This document shows, piece after piece, positions 42,621-51,622 of a stretch of DNA of 64,000 bases (positions are counted from its first letter, which is position 1; every line of letters starts with the position of its first letter). Origin of the DNA: Selenomonadales bacterium (lineage in GTDB: Bacteria > Bacillota > Negativicutes > Sporomusales > UBA7701); NCBI GenBank assembly GCA_029975165.1, contig JARKPR010000031.1, forward strand, positions 103,640 to 167,639. Reading direction: 5' to 3'. Under the pieces are notes generated by a model. The model saw nothing but the letters and a program-made list of their open reading frames with translations, had not been told where the DNA came from and made no database searches. The position numbers and the translations under genes were made by a program.

Positions 42621-43181
42621 ATGGCCACGAAACCGCAACCCACAAAACTCGTAACCGGCAAGGTCCGCCTCTCCTATGCATTCTTGACCGCTCCGAAGAA
42701 AAACGACGCTGGGGAAGATGTCTGGAGCTGCCAGGTGCTGATCCCTAAGACCGACACCGTCACCATTGAAAAGTACAAAGCCTGTATCGCCGCCGTCAAG
42801 GCCAGTCCGGCCGCCGTCGGCAAGTGGGGCGGGAAGGTGCCCGGCGAGCTGAAGCTGCCGCTGCGCGATGGCGATGCCAGCGCCGACGAATTCCCGGAAA
42901 GAAAGGGTTGCTGGTTCTTCAATGCCAATGCCTACGAGGCACCTAAACTCGTAGACGCCGACCTCCAGCCCATCATGGACGCCTCTGAAATCTACAGCGG
43001 CATTTATGGCCGCGTCAGCGTGAACTTCTTCGCCTTCAACAATTCGGGAAATAAGGGGATCGGCGTCGGTCTGAATTCCGTTCAGAAGCTCAAAGACGGC
43101 GAACCGCTAGGAGGAGTCCGCAGTAAGCCGGAGGACGACTTCGGCGACGGCTTCGAGGACGACGACGATTTCCTGGACTAA
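42621..43181 (+). CDS. DUF2815 phage protein (ssDNA-binding-like), 186 aa
   Basis: Family hallmarks: TGKVRLSYAFLTAPKK, VWSCQVLIPKTDT, WFFNANAYEAP, and RVSVNFFAFNNSGNKGIGVGL, with an acidic C-terminal tail ending DDDDFLD. DUF2815 proteins resemble T7 gp2.5-type single-strand DNA-binding proteins; the acidic tail fits partner recruitment. Followed by a terminator and then the polymerase. Confidence 0.85.
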   Translation: MATKPQPTKLVTGKVRLSYAFLTAPKKNDAGEDVWSCQVLIPKTDTVTIEKYKACIAAVKASPAAVGKWGGKVPGELKLPLRDGDASADEFPERKGCWFFNANAYEAPKLVDADLQPIMDASEIYSGIYGRVSVNFFAFNNSGNKGIGVGLNSVQKLKDGEPLGGVRSKPEDDFGDGFEDDDDFLD

Positions 43182-43188
43182 CCATAGA

Positions 43189-43234
43189 AAAGCAAATAGG
43201 CTGATGTGCTACCACACATCGGCCTATTTTTTTT
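43189..43234 (+). terminator. Terminator between DUF2815 and polymerase genes
   Basis: Stem ATAGGC-GATGTG / CACATC-GCCTAT with loop CTAC and TTTTTTTT; weak enough by its bulges to allow read-through into the polymerase. Confidence 0.75.
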
Positions 43235-43252
43235 CGGTAAGGAGTGTGCCCA

Positions 43253-45250
43253 TTGAGGGACGTCCTCAGCATTGATATTGAGACATTTTCCCCTGTTGAT
43301 CTCCAGAAATCCGGCGTCTATCCCTATGCCGAACACGCCGATTTCGCCATTCTCCTGTTTGGCTATGCTTTCAATTCAGATCCCATTCGGGTCGTCGACC
43401 TGGTCAGCGGCGAGCCGCTACCGGACGAAGTGTGCGACGCCCTGGTGGATAGCCGGGTGCTGAAAGCGGCCTATAACGCGGCCTTCGAGCGCATCTGCCT
43501 CTCGCGCTACGTGCGGCCGTGGGCGCTCTCTGACAGCGAATTCCTGCCGCCCGAGCAATGGGTCTGCACGATGGTCCAGGCGCTTACGCTGGGCCTGCCA
43601 GGCAACCTGGCGGGCGTGGCAAAGGTGCTTTTCAATGGGCAGCAGGACAAGCAGAAAATGACCGAGGGCAAGGCCCTAATCCGGTATTTCTGCACACCCT
43701 GCAAGCCCACACATTCGAACGGCGGCCGGACCCGGAACCACCCGCAGCACGCGCCGGCCAAGTGGGCGATCTTTAAGGCCTATTGCGGACAGGACGTCGA
43801 GGTTGAGCGGTCGGTCCGGAAAAAGATTAATCGCTATCAGTTGGTGGAAACCGAACGCCGGCTGTGGGTTCTGGACCAGCAAATCAACGACCGGGGCATC
43901 CGGATAGATATTCCGCTGGTCCATCAGGCGATCCGCTGCGACGAGGAAGACAAGGCTCGCGCCATGGATGAGGCGATCCGCCTTACCGGCCTGGAGAACC
44001 CAGGTAGCGTAGCGCAACTCAAAGAGTGGCTGTTCGCAGAAACCTCCGAGGCGGTTCAATCGCTGAACAAGAAAACGGTTCCGGCGCTGCTGAAGGCCAC
44101 CGACAACGAGAAGGTCCGGAGAGTCCTGGAGCTGCGTCAGGAGCTATCGAAGACCAGCGTAAAAAAGTACACGGCTATGGAAAACGCCGTGTGTAAGGAT
44201 TCCAGGGTCCGGGGGCTGCTCCAGTATTACGGCGCAAACAGAACCGGGCGGTGGGCCGGGAGGTTGGTCCAAGTCCAGAACCTACCCCAGAATAAGTACA
44301 AGGACCTGGACTTGGCTAGGCGCCTGCTCCGCGAGGGTGACTTCGAACTGCTTGATATGTTATTCAGCGGGGTCCAGAACCCCCTTTCGCAGCTCATACG
44401 GACGGCCTTCATCCCCCTGGTTGGCGGCTACTTCATCGTTGCCGACTTCAGCGCGATCGAGGCCCGCGTTATCGCCTGGCTCGCCGGCGAGAGGTGGCGG
44501 CTGGAAGTGTTCAGCTCCCACGGTAAAATCTACGAAGCGTCCGCCTCGGCCATGTTCCATGTGCCCATCGAGTCCATCACTAAGGCATCACCGCTCCGCC
44601 AGAAGGGGAAGGTGGCCGAGCTGGCATTGGGATACCAGGGCGGCCCGAAAGCCCTCATAGCCATGGGAGCCCTGGATATGGGGTTGACCGAGGACGAACT
44701 GCCCGGGCTGGTGACGGCTTGGCGGGAGGCCAACCCCAACATTGTACAGCTCTGGCGCGACGCCGAGCGGGCGGCCGTGAAGGCGATCCGGGAAAAAACC
44801 ACCGTCAAGCTGAAGATGGGAGTTTCCTACACCTACGAGCGCGGGATGCTCTTTGCGAATCTGCCGAGCGGTCGCCGGCTGGCCTATGTTCGGCCGAGGA
44901 TGGAGCAGCACCCGACACTGGAAAAACAGTCCCTGACCTACGAGGGCATGGACCAAACCACCAAGCAATGGCGCAAAATCCCCACCTATGGCGGGAAGCT
45001 GGTCGAGAATCTGGTCCAAGCCATCGCCCGGGATTGCCTGGCGGCGGCGCTCATGCGGCTCGACGAGAACGGCTATTCCACCGTGATGCACGTCCACGAC
45101 GAGGCGGTCATTGAGATGGCCGGTACCGGTGCCATGGAGGCCGAGCTGGAGAAAGCCTGCATACTCATGGGGCTGCCGATTTCCTGGGCGCCGGGGCTGC
45201 CGCTCCGGGCTGATGGATATGTCTGCCATTACTACAAAAAGGATGATTGA
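43253..45250 (+). CDS. Phage DNA polymerase, family A with 3'-5' exonuclease, 665 aa
   Basis: Exonuclease domain: SIDIETFSPVDLQKSG at residues 6-21. Polymerase domain: GRWAGRLVQVQNLPQ, DFSAIEARVIAWLAGE (motif A, near residue 400), KVAELALGYQGG (motif B) and MHVHDEAVIEM (motif C). TTG 43253 is favoured because AAGGAG lies 8 bp upstream; a GTG at 43244 is inside that site. Replicates the prophage with VapE primase-helicase and the two helper nucleases. Confidence 0.93.
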   Translation: MRDVLSIDIETFSPVDLQKSGVYPYAEHADFAILLFGYAFNSDPIRVVDLVSGEPLPDEVCDALVDSRVLKAAYNAAFERICLSRYVRPWALSDSEFLPPEQWVCTMVQALTLGLPGNLAGVAKVLFNGQQDKQKMTEGKALIRYFCTPCKPTHSNGGRTRNHPQHAPAKWAIFKAYCGQDVEVERSVRKKINRYQLVETERRLWVLDQQINDRGIRIDIPLVHQAIRCDEEDKARAMDEAIRLTGLENPGSVAQLKEWLFAETSEAVQSLNKKTVPALLKATDNEKVRRVLELRQELSKTSVKKYTAMENAVCKDSRVRGLLQYYGANRTGRWAGRLVQVQNLPQNKYKDLDLARRLLREGDFELLDMLFSGVQNPLSQLIRTAFIPLVGGYFIVADFSAIEARVIAWLAGERWRLEVFSSHGKIYEASASAMFHVPIESITKASPLRQKGKVAELALGYQGGPKALIAMGALDMGLTEDELPGLVTAWREANPNIVQLWRDAERAAVKAIREKTTVKLKMGVSYTYERGMLFANLPSGRRLAYVRPRMEQHPTLEKQSLTYEGMDQTTKQWRKIPTYGGKLVENLVQAIARDCLAAALMRLDENGYSTVMHVHDEAVIEMAGTGAMEAELEKACILMGLPISWAPGLPLRADGYVCHYYKKDD

Positions 45251-45251
45251 T

Positions 45252-45695
45252 GTGACAAGTATTCAGAAGCTGTTTTCCTTATGGAACCGGATTGTGAGCC
45301 GTGAGTCCCAGGTTTTCAACCGTTCGGATATCTCGATCGGCAGCGAGCTGATCCGGGAGCTTCGCCTGGAGGCGCTCCGACAGAAAGAGGAGCGGGAGAA
45401 GGGCGCCGAACTGAAAGCGGTTGACAAATTCTTAAGCAACACACTTTTCCAGCAGTTGGTCGCTATCGGCCGGGAGTACCAGGAGGTCCATTATGCTTAT
45501 CTCGATCTGCACGATTCCTGGGACAAGCCAATAACAAAGGACCCGGACGCCTGCACCAAAGCATTAGCCGAGGAACTGGTCGATCTGCAGACGGTGTGTC
45601 AAACGATGCTAGTTATGCTCGGGGTGGACATCGACCAAGTCCGGCGTGACGTCATAGAGAAAAACGCCCGCCGGGGCTATTACGACCGCAATTAA
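45252..45695 (+). CDS. MazG-like phage protein, 147 aa
   Basis: Helical protein whose C-terminal part, ALAEELVDLQTVCQTMLVML followed by IEKNARRGYYDRN, matches the EE-x(n)-D-type helix pair of MazG-like nucleotide pyrophosphohydrolases. GTG 45252 has AAAGGA at good distance; an ATG at 45243 overlaps the polymerase stop. Probably sanitises or adjusts nucleotide pools. Confidence 0.5.
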   Translation: MTSIQKLFSLWNRIVSRESQVFNRSDISIGSELIRELRLEALRQKEEREKGAELKAVDKFLSNTLFQQLVAIGREYQEVHYAYLDLHDSWDKPITKDPDACTKALAEELVDLQTVCQTMLVMLGVDIDQVRRDVIEKNARRGYYDRN

Positions 45696-45710
45696 AAGGA
45701 GGCGTATTCC

Positions 45711-45839
45711 ATGTACTCAAACGAACGCGAGCGACTACTCTCCCTGCTTGCCGATCTCGAAGACGCGCCCGATTCCGAAAAAATACAACAAATCATCGAG
45801 TTGCTCCGCGAGCTGATCTGGAGTGGCCGGTGGGACTAA
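45711..45839 (+). CDS. Small phage protein, 42 aa
   Basis: AAAAGGAGGCGTATTCC precedes ATG 45711; stop TAA at 45837. Product is a short acidic helix bundle (ERERLLSLLADLEDAP, QQIIELLRELIW). No family recognised. Confidence 0.5.
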   Translation: MYSNERERLLSLLADLEDAPDSEKIQQIIELLRELIWSGRWD

Positions 45840-45855
45840 GCATGGAGGACGTACA

Positions 45856-46425
45856 GTGAAATTTTTTATCTGCCCGGAATCGCAACAGTCCGTTTATCCG
45901 TCTAAATGCCAGCGCGAGTGCGAGAAAACCGGCTACTGCGAGGCTTATATGATGACAGCCCGCACCGGCGCCTATTCAATGGACCGGCTGCAGCCGAAAG
46001 GGGTTAAAACCCGGACAACCCGCGAGTACAAAGGGATTTCGGTCATGTGCCCGGAGGGCCTAACTGAAGAAGAATTTCAGACCATCTGCGCCGAGGAAGT
46101 CGAGATATGGAAGGCCAAGCAGCGGGTGATCAGTTTAATTGACATCAGCGTCGATGGCGATGAGCTGGTGGTCTTCACCCGCGAGAAAAGCCCGATCAAA
46201 CGAATTCGCCGGATAACGGGCTACCTCAGCGAACTGGCATCTTTCAACGACGCCAAACAGGCCGAGGAGGTCCAACGTTACAAACATGTCAAGGGTATTG
46301 AGGACCCGGTACTGGAGCACGACCCTGCGCCGGCGTCCGAAGAGGCAGCGAAAACCCCGAAGGAAACGCGCGAGGTTTCCAAGACTTGGGCGACGCTCCG
46401 GGACGAAAGCGGGGATGGGCTATAA
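45856..46425 (+). CDS. Phage protein with anaerobic ribonucleotide reductase C-terminal-like segment, 189 aa
   Basis: GTG 45856 follows TGGAGGACGTACA. N-terminal cysteine group (C-PESQQSVYPSK-C-QRE-C...YC). C-terminal region IRRITGYLSELASFNDAKQAEE resembles the NrdD C-terminus (RITGYL...N..K.AE). A complete glycyl-radical enzyme is absent, so this is a small stand-alone protein possibly acting with host NrdD. Overlaps the next start (TAATG). Confidence 0.55.
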   Translation: MKFFICPESQQSVYPSKCQRECEKTGYCEAYMMTARTGAYSMDRLQPKGVKTRTTREYKGISVMCPEGLTEEEFQTICAEEVEIWKAKQRVISLIDISVDGDELVVFTREKSPIKRIRRITGYLSELASFNDAKQAEEVQRYKHVKGIEDPVLEHDPAPASEEAAKTPKETREVSKTWATLRDESGDGL

Positions 46426-47045
46426 TGCGGGTTATCGAGCCGAGTCATGAGTTTCTTGACGAGATAAACGGTGCCGCTATTCTCCGTAAGATTGAGCAAA
46501 TCGGGCGCCTCTGCTATAAAAGCGAGGACCGGATCGCCGCCGGCACCGCGCCCCAATTTGTAAAAATGCTTATCGCCCGGGGGCATGAGGCGATGATCGA
46601 ACACGTTGGGTTTTCAGTACACTTTGTCACCGATCGCGGCGTGTCGCATGAGCTGGTCCGGCACCGGCCCGCGAGCTACGCCCAAGAATCGACCCGCTAC
46701 TGCAATTATGCCAACGAGAAGTTCGGCAACCACATCACCTTCGTCGCGCCTCCCTTTGAGCCGAAAACCTGGCAGTACGCCATCTGGCAGGAGACGATGG
46801 CCGCAGCCGAGGCTGCGTACTTCGAGCTTATCAAGAGCGGCGCCAAACCGGAACAGGCCCGTGCCGCGCTGCCTAACTCGCTGAAAACCGAGATTGTCGT
46901 GACTGCCAACCTTCGCGAATGGCGCCACATTCTCCGGCTACGGACAGCCGCCGACGCGCACCCGCAGATGCGGCAGCTCATGCGCCCTCTGCTGACCGAG
47001 TTGAAAGTCCGTATTCCAGTGGTTTTCGATGATATTGCTGCGTAG
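46425..47045 (+). CDS. thyX: FAD-dependent thymidylate synthase
   Basis: Flavin-dependent dUMP methylation. Motif RHRPASYAQESTR at residues 79-91 (RHR-x7-S) is complete and LPNSLKTEIVVTANLREWRH matches the C-terminal ThyX signature. 206 aa is a normal length. ATG overlaps the previous stop; with the neighbouring NrdD-like and MazG-like genes it forms a dTTP-supply module. Confidence 0.95.
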   Translation: MRVIEPSHEFLDEINGAAILRKIEQIGRLCYKSEDRIAAGTAPQFVKMLIARGHEAMIEHVGFSVHFVTDRGVSHELVRHRPASYAQESTRYCNYANEKFGNHITFVAPPFEPKTWQYAIWQETMAAAEAAYFELIKSGAKPEQARAALPNSLKTEIVVTANLREWRHILRLRTAADAHPQMRQLMRPLLTELKVRIPVVFDDIAA

Positions 47046-47056
47046 GGGGCTAAACC

Positions 47057-47380
47057 ATGATACGCGTTTACATTACCCACCCGCTGCGCGGCGAAAACTG
47101 TCGGGAAAACATAGAAAAAGCGAGTCGGCATTGCCGCAAATATGTGATGAAGGATAAAGACATTCTCCCGGTGTCGCCGCTGCACGCGTTCGCTTTCCTC
47201 GATCCGAACACCTACGATCCGGAACACGGTATGCAGTTGTGCCTGGCGCTGCTCGAAATGTGCGACGAGGTCTGGGTTCACGGCGAGTGGGAAAATTCCG
47301 AGGGCTGCCAGCGTGAAATAAAACACGCCTGGGCTAAGGGCATCAAGGTTCGCTGGATCACCGATGAGGTGGTGGCATGA
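47057..47380 (+). CDS. DUF4406-type nucleoside 2-deoxyribosyltransferase-like protein, 107 aa
   Basis: Opens MIRVYITHPLRGENCRENIE, contains PVSPLHAFAFLD and ends GECQREIK-type residues (SEGCQREIKHAWAKGI), matching the DUF4406/nucleoside deoxyribosyltransferase fold. May exchange bases or glycosylate nucleotides. Stop overlaps the next start (ATGA). Confidence 0.7.
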   Translation: MIRVYITHPLRGENCRENIEKASRHCRKYVMKDKDILPVSPLHAFAFLDPNTYDPEHGMQLCLALLEMCDEVWVHGEWENSEGCQREIKHAWAKGIKVRWITDEVVA

Positions 47381-47874
47381 ATGTCCTGAGCCTGTTTTCA
47401 GGGGTCGGGGGGCTTGATCTGGCGGCTGAACACGTCGGCATGAAGCTGGTCGCCTGTTGCGAGATCGAGCCATACCCCATAGAAGTTTTGAAACTACGAT
47501 TTCCAGGGGTGAAAATTTACAATGATGTACGAACCCTCACCGCACAAAGACTCAGACAAGACAGAATCCCCGAAATTGATATCATTATCGGCGGGTTCCC
47601 GTGCCAGGACTTGTCCTGCGCTGGAAAACAGGCGGGCCTCGAAGGAGAAAGGTCGGGACTCTGGTTTGAAATGCTTCGACTCGTGCGGGAAGTGCGCCCT
47701 GGCTGGGTCCTTGCAGAAAACGTGCGTAACGCAGTTAATCTTGCGCTCGACACCTGCCGGCTGGGTCTGGAAGCCGAAGGCTACGAAGTCAGGTCTTTCG
47801 TACTTCCTGCATCTAGTATCGGAGCGCCCCACAAAAGGGAAAGGCTGTTCATCGTGGCCCACGCCGCGAGCTAA
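47377..47874 (+). CDS. DNA cytosine-5 methyltransferase, N-terminal part of a frameshifted gene
   Basis: Carries C5-methylase motif I (LFSGVGGLDLAAEHVG), catalytic IV (GGFPCQDLS, C76), VI (LAENVRN) and VIII (RERLFIVA), then stops in AHAAS at 47874. The target-recognition domain and motifs IX-X are missing from this frame but appear in the next frame downstream. Alone it would probably lack activity. Confidence 0.85.
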   Translation: MNVLSLFSGVGGLDLAAEHVGMKLVACCEIEPYPIEVLKLRFPGVKIYNDVRTLTAQRLRQDRIPEIDIIIGGFPCQDLSCAGKQAGLEGERSGLWFEMLRLVREVRPGWVLAENVRNAVNLALDTCRLGLEAEGYEVRSFVLPASSIGAPHKRERLFIVAHAAS

Positions 47875-48616
47875 CGACGCGGAAAAACGCGGCGAATTTG
47901 CAAATGACCCACGCAACGGCCTGCCGGCTGCGGCTAAATACTGGCCGACCCCGGCGGCGCAGGATGCCAAAAATTCTACCCTGCCGGAAAGTCAGGTCGG
48001 GCGCGATACCGTTCCCGGCGCTGTAATCGGCCAACTGTGGCCGACACCCCGCGCCGGGAAAACAACCGGGGAAGATGCCGGCACCTGGCTTAAGCGCAAA
48101 GAAGCGGGTAAGGTATCAACCCCGCCGCTCGATCTCGCGGTTAGGTTATGGCCGACCCCTGTGGCGCATGACGCGGTCGGATCGACAGGCGGCTCTCAGC
48201 ATAGCTCGCTCAGGACCAACATCCAGGGCCAACTCAATGCTGACTGGGTTGAGTGCCTTATGGCGTTCCCGATCGGCTGGACCGATGTTGATCGCGCCGA
48301 ACCGCAACCGTGGCCGGGCTGGCCGGCTCCGCTGGGGGTCGGCCATATACCAACACCTACCGTTCAAGACGGAGAAAAACGTACCACGATAGCGCAGGAA
48401 ATGAAGCGCATGGTTAACGGAAAACAGGCGTCCGTTACCGGAGCCGTCGGGCTGACCGATTCTGGACAATACCCATATGAGCCGCCAAGGATTACAAACG
48501 GCCAAAGGCACAGGCGGGAGCGTCTAAAATGTTGCGGGAACGGAGTTGTTTGGCTTCAGGTCCTGCCGATCATGAGGGCGATCATGGAGGTTGAATATGA
48601 TTTTCTCTACGCCTGA
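47858..48616 (+). pseudogene. C-terminal part of the cytosine methyltransferase in another frame
   Basis: From about 47858 the +1-shifted frame continues with WPTPRANDAEK and repeated WPTP-type segments (LWPTPRAGK, LWPTPVAHD) common in phage methylase recognition domains, and ends with CCGNGVVWLQVLPIMRAI, a motif X. No start codon or ribosome site opens this part by itself. Either a frameshift or a deletion broke the gene, or ribosomes shift frame near 47850-47870 (AAAAGGGAAAGG precedes). Confidence 0.7.
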
Positions 48617-51020
48617 CGCGCTCAAAGCCCGGAATTTGAAGTACGACGGCCAGCTCGCCGTAGCGGTCGGCCGCAGCCGTTTCGAGAAAGATTGGAAAAA
48701 CAAAGAAATGCCCTGGTCCGGCCTGGTTGAGAAACTCAGCCAGACGACCCGGACCAGGGAAACCCTGGCCGAGTTTAACGCCATGTCGAAATCCGAGCAG
48801 GACAACTTGAAGGATGTCGGCGCCTTCGTCGGCGGCATCTTGAAGGGCGGACGGCGGACAGCCGGGGCGGTCGCCTGGCGCCAGATCGTAACCCTCGACG
48901 CCGACTTCGCCGTGCCGGAGCTGTGGGACGAGTTCTGCCTGTATAACGATTACGCAGCCTGCGTGTATTCGACACATAAACACCGTCCGGAAAAACCGCG
49001 CCTGCGCTTCGTGATCCCTCTGACCCGGCCGGTCAATCCGGACGAGTACCAGGCGGTTTCGCGGATGCTGGCGCACGGCATCGGCATGGACTTTTTTGAT
49101 GACACCACTTACCAGGCCCATCGCCTTATGTATTGGCCTTCAACGTCGGCCGACGGCGAGTTTTACTTCCAGTTGCAGGACGGTCCCTGGCTCGACCCGG
49201 ACAAGGTTCTCGCCAAGTATCAAGATTGGCAGGATCAGAGCCAATGGCCGGAATCGTCGCGGACGCGGAACAACCGGGCCAAGCTGGCTGAAAAGCAAGG
49301 CGACCCTTTAGCAAAGGTTGGCATCGTCGGTGCTTTCTGCAGGACCTACTCCATCCAGCAGGCCCTGGATACATTCTTGTCCGATACTTACGAGCCGTGT
49401 GCCGTGGAGGGGCGGTATACATACCTTCCAGGGTCCTCGGCCGGCGGCCTGGTTCTCTATGAAGACCGTTTCGCGTATTCCCACCACGGCACCGATCCGA
49501 TCGGCGGGCAGTTGGTAAATGCCTTCGATTTGATCCGGCTGCACAAATTCGGCGACCTGGACATCGAGGCCCAGCCGGGTACAGCGGTTAACCGGATGCC
49601 GAGCTACCTGGCTATGGTCGAGTGGGCGGCCGAAGACGAGAATGTCAGGATGACGATCGGCATGGAGAAGCTGGAAAACGCCCAGGCCGATTTCGCCGAC
49701 ACAGTTATCGACCCGGACGACATGAGTTGGCTAAAAAAATTAAAGACCGGCACCAAGGGCGGCTATTTGCCGGTCGCCGAGAACATTCTGCTGATCTTGA
49801 AACATGACCCGAATCTTGCCGGCAAATTCGCCATGGACGATTTCGCTCACCGCATCGTAGTGGTCGGCGACCTGCCGTGGCGGCCGGCGGGCCAGAGCCG
49901 GTTCTGGACGGACGCCGATGAGGCCGCGCTGCGGAACTATTGCAGCCGCATCTACGGCATCATCGGGAAAGGCATCGTCCTTGACGCTCTCCTGGAGGTC
50001 CTGCTATACAACACGATTCATCCGGTGCGCGACTACCTGACCGCCCTGGTCTGGGACGGCCGCCGGCGTCTGGACACGTTGTTCGTCGATTACATGGGGG
50101 CAGCTGATACCGAATACACCCGCGCCGTGACCAGGAAGATGCTCGTCGCGGCCGTCGCCCGAGTCATGAACCCTGGCTGCAAGTTCGACAACATGCTTGT
50201 CCTGGTCGGCAAACAGGGCCAAGGCAAGAGCTATCTGCTGAAACGGATCGGGCGGCAATGGTTTTCCGATTCGCTCACAACCGTCCAAGGCAAGGATGCT
50301 TACGAACAGCTCCAGGGGTCCTGGATTCTCGAAATGGGGGAGTTGTCGGCCATGAGAAAGGCCGAAGTCGAGGCGGTCAAGCACTTCCTGAGCAAACAGG
50401 TTGACAACTTCCGCGTCGCCTACGGCCGCAACATCTCGTTCTTCCCCCGGCAATGTGTCGTTTTCGGGTCCACGAACAAAATTGACTTCCTTCGCGATGT
50501 CACTGGGAATCGGCGGTTTTGGCCGGTGGCTACGCGGGTCCGGGAGCCGGTAAAAAACATCTTCCGGGATCTAACCGATGAAGAAATAGACCAGCTATGG
50601 GCGGAGTCCGTGGCCGCTTACAATGGCGGTGAAACACTGTATCTGGATGAAACCTTGGCTTCCGTGGCGGCGGCCGTGCAGGAAGAACACATGGAGGAAT
50701 CCGAGAAATTCGGCCAGGTCCAGGAGTTCCTTGAGATCAAGCTGCCGACAGATTGGGCCGAGCGCGATCTCAGCGAGCGCCGAGCGTACTTCCTTGGCGA
50801 TTTTTGCGAAGGCCCGGAGGGTACCGTCGAGCGGGACCGGGTCTGCGCCCTGGAAATTTGGGTCGAGTGCTTTGGCGGCGATCCGAAGACCTTTGACAAC
50901 ACTCGTTCGCGGGAAATCAAGGACATTATGTACCGGATGCCGGGCTGGGTTTTCTATAAAAGTAAGCTGCGGTTCGGTAAAGCCTACGGCCTTCAAAGGT
51001 GCTATGTGAAATCAAAATAG
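48597..51020 (+). CDS. VapE-family phage primase-helicase, 807 aa
   Basis: N-terminal half resembles an archaeo-eukaryotic primase-type region (FVIPLTRPVNPDEYQA, DTTYQAHRLMYWPS); C-terminal half is a VirE/VapE AAA+ helicase: LVGKQGQGKSYLLKRIG (Walker A), WILEMGELSAM (Walker B), RQCVVFGSTNKIDFLRD and GNRRFWPV. ATG 48597 follows TGGAGGTTGA. Starts replication, probably from the iteron array that begins at its stop codon. Confidence 0.92.
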   Translation: MIFSTPDALKARNLKYDGQLAVAVGRSRFEKDWKNKEMPWSGLVEKLSQTTRTRETLAEFNAMSKSEQDNLKDVGAFVGGILKGGRRTAGAVAWRQIVTLDADFAVPELWDEFCLYNDYAACVYSTHKHRPEKPRLRFVIPLTRPVNPDEYQAVSRMLAHGIGMDFFDDTTYQAHRLMYWPSTSADGEFYFQLQDGPWLDPDKVLAKYQDWQDQSQWPESSRTRNNRAKLAEKQGDPLAKVGIVGAFCRTYSIQQALDTFLSDTYEPCAVEGRYTYLPGSSAGGLVLYEDRFAYSHHGTDPIGGQLVNAFDLIRLHKFGDLDIEAQPGTAVNRMPSYLAMVEWAAEDENVRMTIGMEKLENAQADFADTVIDPDDMSWLKKLKTGTKGGYLPVAENILLILKHDPNLAGKFAMDDFAHRIVVVGDLPWRPAGQSRFWTDADEAALRNYCSRIYGIIGKGIVLDALLEVLLYNTIHPVRDYLTALVWDGRRRLDTLFVDYMGAADTEYTRAVTRKMLVAAVARVMNPGCKFDNMLVLVGKQGQGKSYLLKRIGRQWFSDSLTTVQGKDAYEQLQGSWILEMGELSAMRKAEVEAVKHFLSKQVDNFRVAYGRNISFFPRQCVVFGSTNKIDFLRDVTGNRRFWPVATRVREPVKNIFRDLTDEEIDQLWAESVAAYNGGETLYLDETLASVAAAVQEEHMEESEKFGQVQEFLEIKLPTDWAERDLSERRAYFLGDFCEGPEGTVERDRVCALEIWVECFGGDPKTFDNTRSREIKDIMYRMPGWVFYKSKLRFGKAYGLQRCYVKSK

Positions 51021-51290
51021 GTGTTACCACTCCGGGTCAGGTGTTACCACTCCGAAAAGGGGAGAGGTGTTACCACCCGTTACCACAAACATGCCGAGTG
51101 GTAACAGGGTGGTAGCACCCGCCGGCCCAGGTGCAATGGGGTTGGAGCTTCTAGTGTTACCAGTGTTACCACTAAAAATAATAAAAATAAATAAATAAAA
51201 ATAGAGGGGTAAAAGGGCTATATATACGCCTATAACCGCTATATAGAGGTTACTACGATTTAGTGGTAACGTGGTAACACCCCTCTTTAA
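51018..51290. other. Iteron array and AT-rich tract, candidate phage replication origin
   Basis: About ten copies of a GTGTTACCACT-type word occur in both orientations: forward near 51021, 51041, 51067, 51079, 51154 and 51162; reverse near 51097, 51110, 51259 and 51268. The middle is an AT-rich tract (AATAATAAAAATAAATAAA). Location after the primase-helicase gene and before the VRR-NUC gene is typical for an origin. Confidence 0.7.
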
Positions 51291-51301
51291 GAAGGACAAA
51301 C

Positions 51302-51622
51302 GTGCTAGAAAGCGCCATTGAAAAATACCTCAAACGCTATGTTGAAAAATTGGGCGGCCTCTGTTGGAAATTTGTATCGCCCGGTACCGACGGCGTTCCT
51401 GATCGCATCGTCCTCTTAAATGGCTGGGTCATATTCGTCGAGCTAAAGCGCCCCGGTGAAACACCCCGACCGCTACAACTAAAGCGCCACGCGCAGCTCC
51501 GTAGGCTGGGTTTCGAGGTTGCTGTCCTGGATTCGATTCCCGCTATCGACCTTTTTATCGGGGAGCTGATCGCACATTGCAGTACACGCCGCACGTCTAC
51601 CAGGACCATTTTTCCGAGCTGA
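51302..51622 (+). CDS. VRR-NUC domain nuclease, 106 aa
   Basis: Small stand-alone VRR-NUC: ESAIEKYLKRYVEKLGGLCWKF, GTDGVPDRIVLLNGWVIFVELKRPG (catalytic D-x(n)-E-x-K) and RRLGFEVAVLDSI. These PD-(D/E)XK nucleases process branched DNA in phages. GTG start after GAAGGACAAAC. Overlaps the helicase by 46 bp, so the two are probably co-translated. Confidence 0.88.
   Translation: MLESAIEKYLKRYVEKLGGLCWKFVSPGTDGVPDRIVLLNGWVIFVELKRPGETPRPLQLKRHAQLRRLGFEVAVLDSIPAIDLFIGELIAHCSTRRTSTRTIFPS

Noticed and set aside
42146..45250. Z-genome (2-aminoadenine) phage pathway
   Set aside because: A DUF5664-like hydrolase and PolA-type polymerase are present, but no PurZ gene is seen, so the evidence is insufficient.
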